Part shown: in pieces, positions 51,881 to 61,978 of the stretch
How the letters are laid out: the number at the start of each line of letters is the position of its first letter
How positions within the stretch are numbered: position 1 is the stretch's first letter
Source of the DNA: Vespula vulgaris
Lineage: Eukaryota > Arthropoda > Insecta > Hymenoptera > Vespidae
Direction of reading: 5' to 3'
DNA: 64,000 nt
Assembly: GCF_905475345.1 (NCBI RefSeq)
Contig: NC_066605.1
Coordinates: forward strand, 3,683,501 to 3,747,500
The notes under the pieces: model-generated
What the model was told of the DNA's origin: nothing
The model's input: the letters and a program-made list of their open reading frames with translations, nothing else
The model's database searches: none
Program-made: the position numbers and the translations under genes

Positions 51881-53480
51881 AACAGTTATTTAGAGAAAGA
51901 TAATGGCAATAGAAGTAGTTGTGAATGATTCTATGAACATTCGAAAACGACCGAACGTTGTTACTACTATTTTGTGATTTAAGTAGTAATGCTAATGACA
52001 CTGAAATAGCTAGCGAGGTATGGTCAATAAAAGAAAAATCAATTATTTTAGAACCTTTAGAAGACAACTCTAATGGAAAATTTCTATCAAGTTTTGAAGA
52101 AAATGTAATGGACACAATTATTTATTGAAAATGAGATTTTGGACATATGGTTATAATATCGAATAGATATTAATAACGAGTAATAGATAAATCTGCAGAT
52201 ATAAATATCTCAAAGATGAAGAAATGGGAGATTAGATTACGAGAAAAGAAAAAATGTTTATATTTTATTTCTTTTAATAGGAGAAGTAAGAAAAGATTGA
52301 TTTTACGAATATTGATCTAATGTTTGAATCGTCACTTTTTTCCAAACTAATAAAAAAGAAATCAAATTATACATATAATGCAAAGGCATTTTTCTAACAA
52401 TGATGTCCTATATACAGATTCAAACAAATCTGTGAAAATTGTACTTTATTGTAAATTATTTAAAAAAAAGGCTTAACGAAGAATATGAATCTTGTCAACT
52501 ATTATTGGAAAAATTAACGCAACAATTATAAAGTACGTCCTACATGTAGAAGCAGTCAGTGAAGCTCTTATATATTTGTAATTTACAACTATATATTGGC
52601 CAAGGGATGAAATTGGCAAATATTATCATTTTATTAGTTTTTAGCTGTAAAAAAATATTTGGTACCACATTTACCAAGATGATCCAGATATTTATAAGAT
52701 TACAACAGTGTCAAAATGGATAAAATTCATATGCAAGCAAATTATGAATACGATTTTATTTGGAACGATTCAAGAATCTCAAAACCATAACTCTTTCAAG
52801 TGATTCATACTGCATTTCAATACAAGGAACTGTATTCTATTACTGACTAAATATTTAGTAATGGCTAACGAAATATAAATATGATATCGACGATACATTT
52901 GACACAAGAAATGGTAATCAAGAGTATAAATAAACGATCAATCCTTAAAAAACTTGAAAAGATAATTGAGTAACATAAATTATATACAAGATGCATAAGT
53001 ATATAAGTTGGATCGTGCAAATCAGTATTTATTTATTTGTTATGAATTAAATTTTAAGAAAAACAAAAAAGTGGACCAAACGAATGATGGTTTTTTATCA
53101 ATTGTACAATTTTTAATACGTTTGAAGCTTCCACTTATATGAATGGAAAGAAAATGATATATAAAATATTCTTACATTGAGTGACAGTTTGGTGGATTAT
53201 GGATTCACCATTAGCTGATTTCGAAATTGACGGGGATATAGATTTAACTGAAATATCGAATACTTCTGAGCATACGAGCAGATTCCATCAGACACATCGA
53301 AAAATTTCCAAAAAACAATATAGAGCATATGCATCGAAAATGATAAGAAGTAGAACATCTTTTGTTTGTACATTTTCTAATTGTTCGGTTAGATTAGGGT
53401 CGATGTTACGAGCGGTATCGCACTTTAAAGTAGTATTTAAAAAATTTGTTCATTTCGTGAAAAGTATTATAACATTCAAG
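51880..53480 (+). mobile_element. Probable piggyBac-like transposase fossil
   Basis: The N-terminal part (about 51945-52125) has an acidic stretch with NANDTEIASEV and LEPLEDNSNG. The C-terminal part (about 53200-53480) reads HRKISKKQYRAYASK, then IRSRTSFVC and, four residues later, CSVRLGS. The order KK, R, (A)SK, IR, T, C, C, V-L matches the Cys-rich C-terminal domain of piggyBac transposases, although several cysteines are lost. The middle is heavily stopped. TTAA-flanked ends were not identified. The family call rests mainly on the C-terminal spacing and could be wrong. Confidence 0.4.
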
Positions 53481-55192
53481 GTATTATACGAGTATTAGTT
53501 TACCAGTAATTATATTGAACTTAGTTGTTGATAATAGACACATGCATACTCGCGCGATTGCCAATACTGGCAGAGTAATGGCAACGAATCTGTCGACGAA
53601 TAGAATTGAGTGGGAAGTTAATGAGCGGCGCCTTCTACCAAAGTAGAGAACGTTCGAATTAAATGAATCTTCGTCTATACTTATATTTCGTAAAAAAACT
53701 CCAGACGTGAATATTGAGATCACTAAAAAAATGACAGGGAAGGAATGCAGGCATTCGTTATTATATAATCGTTAAATTTCTACAGGTGATAAGTATGATG
53801 CAATAACATACGATAATTCTCGAGAATCGTCCATGGCGAAATTAATTACCATAAAATTTACAAGTTTATGTATATGTTCCTCTATTCTCTTTTGCCCCAT
53901 ATTTTACATCAGTCACACCCTTCTTGATCTTCTTTCCCAGTGTCTATTTCTCTCTTTGTCTCTCCCTCTCTTTCTTTATCTTTCTCTCTGTCGTTGTCTC
54001 TTTCTCTACTTCCTTTTCTCTCTCTCGCAATAGCAGATTTAACATTTTTATATACCGAATCATTCATATCTAGAAACTAGCTGTACCATTGATAACGTCT
54101 TTTCCAATTTGCATATCTCATGAGAACATTTTCATATTATTTCCAGGGTAGCAATTAGTACTATTTAAATATTGCAAACATTGTTATTGGGTTACTGGAA
54201 TTTATTTGTCGAATATAATAATGACGTAAGTGTGTGTAGACTACATCATAGAATTTTAATATATGATATGCGAAAACGGAAGTGCAGGCAATAATAATTT
54301 TTTTATTATCATGATAATTTGACAATGAATCTGAAAATATGATCCAGGTTAAATTGAGAGCGTGTAAGAAATGAAAATGTAGTTAATTACATTAATCATA
54401 AATTTTGAATAGAAAAGGATTCGGAAAAGTTTTCTAACGAATAAACAGAGCCACGATAAAAAATTCCGTTGACGCACATAAATGACAAAGTATTTGCGCT
54501 TGTTTGGAATAAAAAACCAGTAAACAATGAATAATTACAATTGTAATAAATATTTTTGAAAAAAAAGTATTTTGTGTCATCGTAATATATTATATAATCG
54601 ACTGAAGCACTAAAGTAATGCATTGACAAATAATATGAAATTAAATAAGATGATACTAAAGTAGACTGAAAAGTTAATAAAATTTCATGGTATCTAGCAA
54701 AGTTATTTTTAAGTAAATTTATATTCTGAAATAATAGTTATCCAACAATTGCATGTATATTTTCTGAAATTAATGTAAAATTAAATATATGAAATTGGAA
54801 TATCTCATATTTTTGATTCATTTTACAATTTAAACATCTCAAAATAAATTTTAAATTTATTTGTAACACTATATGAGTGTGTATGGATGTATGCATAAAA
54901 CTTATTCGATGCAATTCAAAGTAGAGAAGGTTTCAATAAATAACTACTAATGTTACTTTGCATTAATAACACGTGCACGTTATTAATTTATTTTTTCTAA
55001 TTAATAAATACGAATGTTTTACACGAACATGTCACTGTAAATTTACATAAAAAATATATCGGCATTACGTGAAATCGATAAAACAGCAGTCTTGCCTACC
55101 GATAGTAGTGGATTGTACTTCTTTTCCAAAATATAAATATTAACTTGAATTAAAATCTTCGTAATATATTGATCAAATATATACATTTATTG

Positions 55193-55226
<34 letters not shown>

Positions 55227-55990
55227 TATATTTTTTTTTATGTTCGATTTGGCGAATACCCTTGTATGGAGTTGCACACATTTAAGGAAGAATAGATTAA
55301 TTCATCAGGTATCCTGTTAACGATCTCTCTAATTTCTTCTCAGAAATTCCGGAATAAATATATGACGATTTTTTTAAAGATAGATCCGTTAGATCGAACT
55401 CGATACAAATGAAATAATATCATGGACCGTAACCCATTAAAGAAGAGAGATTTCATCGAGATATTATAATATTAAGATATTGCCAATTACGTCATATTTT
55501 GTAATATAAGGCTAAAATTATTATTATGAACTAAATGCTCTATCGTATTTAAATCTCATCGTATTTAGTATTATATACCTGAAAACATCATTACGAATTG
55601 AAAATTCGTCTTGCTCTTTCAGTCAGTGTTTATTTACCTGGTCAAATATTGCAAATCCCATTAAAAGAGGATTAGTATTCTGCTACACGATATGCTGTAA
55701 GTAGAGATAGAGTTAATTAAAAGTAAAGTACAGGGAAGAAAATTTATAAAGATGCATATTTGAATTTTTAATAATCTATATAAATATTAATTTATGAAAA
55801 TTTCGAAATTAACAATGAGAATGATTTTCAAGGCTTTTATTAACTACTTCATTATATTAAATTATATTGAATGGTCAGATACTAATGCCAATTTTTATTT
55901 TGTACGGGGTAATAATTTCTTTTTGCTAGAGATTATATAATGTCGCTCACAGAATTCCTTATCTATATAATTTTATTACGTTTAATTACG
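53481..55990. repeat. Spacer and 3' flank of P450 F, duplicated beyond P450 E
   Basis: From about 53855 on it matches the E flank starting at 42880 at an offset of roughly 11 kb. It includes a pyrimidine-rich stretch at about 53930-54025 and (AT)n at about 55195-55222. The 53.48-53.85 kb part is unassigned. No gene is supported. Confidence 0.6.
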
Positions 55991-56027
55991 TTTAATTACA
56001 TATTATATATTTGGATTATAACCTTCT

Positions 56028-58890
56028 CTAAAATTTTAGATTTATTGCTTCGGTCGGTTTCAACGAGAGATTCAATTCTACTCCTATTTCTGCAACTTCT
56101 ATTGGCTTATCTATTTTAATTATAAATTTTCGTATCAGTATAGCAATTATTATTGTCATTTCTAGAATAGCGAATTTTTGACCTACAAAAACAAAATCGT
56201 AAATGGATTTTGTACTTTAACTTTACGGAATACAATTTCAAATATCTATTAGAGTGTGTAATTACCTATGCAATTTCTGCAACCATAACTAAATGGAAAG
56301 AAATTCGAGGAACTATGTCTCCCCGGAAGAAACCCATCCGGATCGAGTACTAGCGGCTGGGCCCAATGTTTTTCATTGCGATGGAGATTGTAGTTGAAAA
56401 GTACCTTTTTGTACAATCCAGTTTCTTGTCCCTTGATATGATTAATAATAATACTTTTAACGATAAAAGAATATAATAGTTATTACTTTTATGTATGGAG
56501 ATACCCTCGACATCTTGCGTTACTTTCCGAGCGATGATAGCAACTACGGAGTAAAGAAGTAATGTTCCTTTGATCACTCTTTCCAAAAGTTTCATATCTT
56601 TAATATCGTCATGCGTTATTGGTACATGTTTCAGATCGGACGAGCCATAAATTTGATTGAGTTCCTCATATATTTCGTTCATTGTAATCAAAGATGTGAG
56701 AAAGACAAGAGGAAGGTAATATAAAAATAATTTTCGTTATATGAATAATTACAAATAATTAAGTACATGTAATATGTCCGTAGTTGAATATCAGGGAATG
56801 TAGCAAGCATTAAAAGTACAAAGCTAATGGCAGTAACTGAAGTATTGCTTCCCTGAAAAAAAAAAAAAAAAAAACAGACACTTTTTCTCTCTAATTTTAT
56901 TCAGTAAACGAAAGTTCATTGCAACTTAATGATAAATATGACGTACACCTATAGCGATCGTATTGATTTCGTCTCGAATATCTTGCTCCAAATATTTTCT
57001 CCCTTCATGCAATGATTCGAATAAAAAGTCCAGGAGAAATGTTGGCTTTTCTTCTTGTAACGTAAACAAAGGTATATAACCTGTAATTAATAATAATAAA
57101 TTTAAGAAATTTTAACGAATTAAACTTTTGCGAAAAAATTAATATTTTAATGAATTAATGAAAGATGAAAAATGAATAATAAAAGTCCCGCAACAGAATG
57201 AAGGTAATTACTTTTGCACTTTCCTCTTTCAATTCCCGATTGAATTTACATCTCAACATTGGTTGCTTCTCTTCTTGGATTATCTCTATGAACAAAAATT
57301 GTGTGTACGTGTGTGTCTCAAAAATGAAATACTAAATTATTTTTATGTTCAAAGAAATAAAACAATATAAAAAATGTATTGCCTAAGGCTACATTTGTTG
57401 TAATGTTATCTAGGTACCATAAACACGTCCGTAATACCATTCATTAATTTCTCATATATTTCGTAATTACTTGACTGATCGCTTCTAGTAACAACAGAAA
57501 GGTAACAACTTTCGTTATGAAATAATTATTTTTCCTTCCCTTTATAATTAGAGATAGTTTGTCCAATTGTTCGACGAATTTTTTTCGTCAGTTTTTTCAT
57601 TCAGTTTTAATTAATTTCTCCTTCATGTTCCTTCTTCAAATAATTAAATTTTACGTGACATTTTGACTCGCCTTGTAGTTCACATTTTTTCTACGACGTA
57701 GAACCATTTTCTTGATACGTCAAAATTTTATGATATAATTAGCCATTTCCGTACTTTCTCCACTTACAACGTATACACATAAGTACATGTTAGGTTATTC
57801 ATTTCACGCTATTTCATTCTTTTAGAAGATATTAAAAAAACATTCATTCCATTACGCTAATATAATTCCATCCATTTCTCGTCGTTTTATAAGTCGTATC
57901 AATGAGATTCTTAGGAAAAAAATCTTGTAAAGGAAAAAGTTAAAAGTCCTGGTCACGGTTCCTGAAACTTATCATATGGTCACATAAGACACCCATTGTG
58001 GTCATATCTAAAAAGAGGTTAATGAAAGAAGCCAAGAATGAAAGATCATTGCTATAATGATAAATTTTACAAAAGCAGCAAAATGTTTTCAAAGTGAATT
58101 TGACTCGGCCGATCGTATTGACGAATATTCCAGATGCGAAACCTAACGCGCTTTCGTGATTGGGAACGTACTAAGGGACAAATATTTCTCTCAACACAAA
58201 TCAAATACTGTGAGTTTAATTCGATTTAATACATACGTTTTATTTTTTGCTCCAGCGAAGATCACTATTTTCTTAAAGAACATTTCTGGTAATAGTGTAT
58301 GTATATATTACGTTGAAAAATTATAACTTAAAAAATTATAATTTATTTATATTTGTAACATAAATAATTATATATTAATAAACGATGTATACCTGGAGCA
58401 GAGAGCGAACTACTCCCAAGAGCAGCATTTACGTATTCATAGTTCTCGAACTTTTCTATAACGCAATATTTCGACTGTCTCTTATAAAGTCTTAAGAATG
58501 AAAACTAACATGAATTTATTATAAATTGCTAGAATAAAGAAAATGATGCATCTTACCTCGATATTCGATTCGGGATCGTCCGCAATCACAAATAATTTCG
58601 TGCCTAACTAAAATATGCCACAATGAGTGAAAATTCCTACTTTCCTAGGATTTAGAATTTGGTTGAATATATCTAGAAGAAAGTTTATGAATAAAAACCG
58701 GGTAAAACGTTTAAATATGAGATATATAAATTTACCTTCAGTATCATCACACCAATAAACGAAGGAGCTTTCACAATAATAGGATATGTCTTAGATATGT
58801 TTAGGATTCCTTTCACCGTATTGTACACGCAATATAATTCATTCAATAAAAAAAATTGTATTATTCCGTAAAACACTCAACTTTACTTAA
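56028..58890 (-). pseudogene. Cytochrome P450 pseudogene with replaced middle (copy F)
   Basis: Exon 1 (to 58736) lacks an ATG equivalent to the other copies and the PGP motif. Exon 2 keeps a normal GT donor. Exon 3 has extra bases that break the frame. Exons 4-5 and most of exon 6 are missing: about 57430-58330 is unrelated DNA. Exon 10 (about 56510-56680) keeps EELNQIYGSSD, but ExxR has become GTLL (Glu and Arg both lost). Exon 11 has an 11-bp deletion relative to C and E, giving a frameshift, although the haem loop FSYGCRNCIG and its Cys remain. Exon 12 (56028-56190) is open to a stop at 56028-56030. It is a tandem relative of E, sharing the Leu-for-Arg change and about 2-3 kb of 3' flank. 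Confidence 0.9.
57430..58330. other. Foreign DNA replacing exons 4-6 of P450 F
   Basis: P450 homology stops within exon 6 (after the part corresponding to the donor end) and resumes just before exon 3. The intervening roughly 900 bp has no P450 similarity by eye. No transposase, long frame or clear terminal repeat was recognised, so origin by insertion, or by deletion plus filler, is open. Confidence 0.5.
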
Positions 58891-58929
58891 CGGTAAAAGC
58901 AACTAGTGAATTTAATCAAATAAATTGAA

Positions 58930-59470
58930 AATTATAGAAGCCGTATAACTTTTTACACCGTCCCTACGTGCAGTCGTAATCAAGAGAAAGTGAGGAATGA
59001 AGACGAAAACAAACGTTATCGAGATATTACGGTCTTTGCAATGCACTCGATCAGAGTTTACGTCAGCAAATTTTTACTTGCTGAAAGCAAAACGTTCCTT
59101 CGTACGTACACGTTCTACGCTTGGAATCATAAGTTTCTATATACAAAGGTTGATCCGCCGTTAGATGTCGACGTTGAGATAGGTGCTCTGTCGTAGGCAC
59201 GACGCCCTTGGGAGCATCGCGATGATTGTACGACGCACGGGACAAGAAGCGTAGCCGTACTCGAGGTAGCATTTATCTTTTTCACACGTTAGGTACAGTT
59301 TAGTCATACATTCCATCATACTGCCATCGTGCGCCTTACCGAGTAAAGTATCGGACACTGTCGAAGAGAAAAGTATCGAATAGTGCGCGCGCGGTCCTCT
59401 CACATGCTCGATCGAAGGATTTTCTTCGTCCGCTGAAAAGCACCGAAGAGAATAATGTGAAGCTTAGCCG
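58930..59470 (-). repeat. P450-upstream block, copy 3 (inverted, belongs to pseudogene F)
   Basis: The inverse complement matches about 50385-50930 and, less well, 23720-24250. Shared text includes AAGTGAGGAATGAAGACGAAA (the inverted promoter motif), TCATAAGTTTCTATATACAA and CATCGTGCGCCTTA-like sequence. Orientation relative to the P450 gene is the same in all three copies. Overlapping short frames on both strands are not supported as genes. Confidence 0.6.
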
Positions 59471-59483
59471 AACGTCTGATATG

Positions 59484-59528
<45 letters not shown>

Positions 59529-60469
59529 GCGGTGATGATAGCGATGATACATATAACTACCATCGCCGCCTCTGACTCTCGCGTCGGGAGTCCTAATCGA
59601 ACGGTGAAATAATGGCGCGACATTGGATGTCCCTTAACACAAACGTCGATATAACTGTCTAATTTCAATCATGGCAGGCATAGCGAGAAACGATCGACGA
59701 TGCATCCTCTTGGAAAGCTCCAAATGCCTGACTGTTCCTGCAAATGGTTCATCATCGTTGGCATCATCATCGTGCGAAAAGTGGAAATACCACGTGAAAC
59801 AAAACGGAAATAATAGAAAAAAATATAGCGTATACAAATATTTCTGTCGTATCTATGATTTTAAGAGCTGCGTATAAATACGGGTGTGGATGGAGCAATT
59901 TAGTAGATGCTCCGTGCGCTTCCCCTCGCTCAGATCCAACATTCGTTCCGATCATTTGTTTCCTGAGGTGTTGCTGGCGGCAATTCAGACGACGTTATTG
60001 TACCTAAGTAATGATTACCTTACGAAGTAATGAGATCTTCTTCTCGGTCGCGTGTAGATATACGCGCGCAGTATTGTCATGGCGAGTCCATTTCCGTTGC
60101 GTTATATTCGAAAATATGTTTTCGATGGACATGACAATAATTCGCGAACATTCGACGACAATGAACCGTAGTGGTCGTTGTTTGTCCATTCTACTGGAGC
60201 TGCAACTGATGGGTCACCGAGTCAGTACATCCGTGAAATATTTCGACGACGACCGGATTTGAATGAAAAAGAAACGAGATTTTATTACAAATACCGCGAG
60301 TCGTCAGGAAGAGCTTTCTCGCACTATTGTCGAAAATAACCTGACGAGCGGAGGGACTGCAGTAGACGACGATTCCGGAACTTAAAGGCCAACTCGAAGA
60401 GGCGGGACTATAACTGAAGACGACTATATGAACGAAGGAAAGATATCAGGAGTAGGTGGAACGCGTAGA
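59471..60469. other. GC-richer DNA without a recognised gene
   Basis: Starts with an (AT)n tract at about 59484-59526. The remainder is clearly higher in G+C and CpG than the P450 array. Several 60-80-codon frames occur on both strands, but none has a recognised domain. It may hold the 5' end (leader or long terminal repeat) of the retroelement fossil that follows; no terminal repeat was verified. Confidence 0.4.
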
Positions 60470-61370
60470 AGCTGCCTTAACGATGAGAAGAGATAAAGAA
60501 GACGAAAGTGAGGACAGTGGCGCGGACACCGATGAGCAAGTCCACGGCAGAACGATGAGTCTGTCGGTGGAAGTTTCCTCTATCAGAGATGTAGAAGAAT
60601 CAATTCGACCGATAAAGCAACGACGATAACGTTCACGACTGCTCCCTAGGATGGATTCGTTGTAATGCTGACTCTTCATAGTCGGACAGATTTTCAGGAG
60701 GTAATTAATTGTGAGAGGTTACTAACTAAGGGGATCGGCACGAATATTTGTTCGATTTGAAGGGTGAGTAGAGCATGGGGGCAGTTTAAGAATAATATTC
60801 CTTGAAACGGAATTTGCATCGGACTTAGACCTTTGGAACGTTACGAGATAGTTGGAGCAACGTAAGAAACTGACGAAAACTAAACTAACTAGGCGAACAA
60901 CGAACAACGTGAAAATACGTTTATAGAATGCGTGTAATGGCGGATGGAATGAAAAGAGTAAAAGCTCGCTTATAAAATACATCATCGAGGGGACAGATGA
61001 TAAGCCGGTGAACTAAACAAGCAATTGTTGCTCTATGGCATTACATCGATTCAAGAACATAAACGAAGGTTGGCGAAATACGAGTGCATGAACGAGGAAA
61101 TGTAGGAGGAAGAAGAAGCAACTTTTCTGGATTCGCCTGTTCCAGGATCGATACAAACCGGGAGTTGTTCCAACGGCGGCACCCCAGCAGCCCCTTAACT
61201 CGGCGGCTCTACCATCAAGGGCACGAAGTATTTTAAGTTTAACCGGTTTGGTCATTTCGCCAGCAAATGTCCGATGGGCGTCGCATCAGAGGAGATCTGC
61301 AGCGTTGCGCGGTAACAGCCAAGAGGAAATGTAAGAAGAACAGAACGGAATCGAAGATAATAGAATATTA
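60470..61370 (+). mobile_element. Decayed LTR-retroelement gag-like region with zinc-knuckle remnant
   Basis: Broken frames on the plus strand read, in order: an acidic stretch with DKEDESEDSGADTDE (about 60490-60540), VEESIRPIKQRR (about 60588-60626), KYIIEGTDDKPVN (about 60975-61014), LYGITSIQEHKRRLAKYE (about 61030-61090), and YFKFNRFGHFASKC (61229-61270). The last fits a retroviral-type CCHC knuckle (spacing 2-4-4) with the first two Cys replaced by Tyr and Phe. The order of acidic region, helical core and knuckle is that of Ty3/gypsy-like gag proteins. Multiple stops and frameshifts show it is dead, and no protease, reverse transcriptase or integrase follows. Family assignment is from motif style. 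Confidence 0.5.
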
Positions 61371-61978
61371 AAGTTTCCGCGCTGATTGATGCGCGCGTAA
61401 TACGGCGTAAATTTAATACGTTCGAGTCGCTCGATTAAAATTGTCGGTCCCAAGCTATGTAAGGTTATACGTTTCAATAGTGTAAATCTAACGTAGAAGT
61501 GCGAAACGAGCATGTACGTTAGATGAGTTACGACACAATCGCAGTAGATTTTTAGCAAAATAAAAAACGACGGATTACAAAAGTGTTGCTTTCTTCTTCT
61601 TGTATAGCGCTTATTGTTCCTTTCCTTTGTCACTGGCAAAGCATCGACTAAAATTCTCGATATCACCCGCATACTTGTACGGGAATCATTGTCTTTTGTT
61701 TCATCTTTTCTCATTTCTTTTCTTTCTTTTTTCAAATCCGGTCGCGAAGGCGCAATTTGGAGAGCGCAATTCCTTGCGTTTCTCGCACCGGCCAAGCGTC
61801 TCTCGCCAGCGATGATTGTCAATTCGCACGGAGGATCCCTTCCTAACCGTCAGATGTATATCGTACCATCTTTAGCTCCCAAGACAAGTCCATAACCGAG
61901 CGAATGTCGACACCTACAGCGATGGGGGGCACTCGAGTCGTGCGCCTGCACACGGCGACTACCGCCGCGAACGATCTC
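61371..61978. other. Junction between gag-like fossil and satellite; no gene called
   Basis: A 178-codon frame on the minus strand (61286-61822) spans this stretch and overlaps the gag-like fossil antisense. It has a basic start and a hydrophobic end but no recognised domain, and looks like chance openness in GC-richer DNA. Plus-strand frames at 61600-61895 are equally unsupported. Confidence 0.35.

Noticed and set aside
61286..61822. A 178-codon minus-strand frame, the longest open frame in the window
   Set aside because: It runs antisense across the gag-like fossil and its junction with the satellite. No domain was recognised and its composition shifts along its length.
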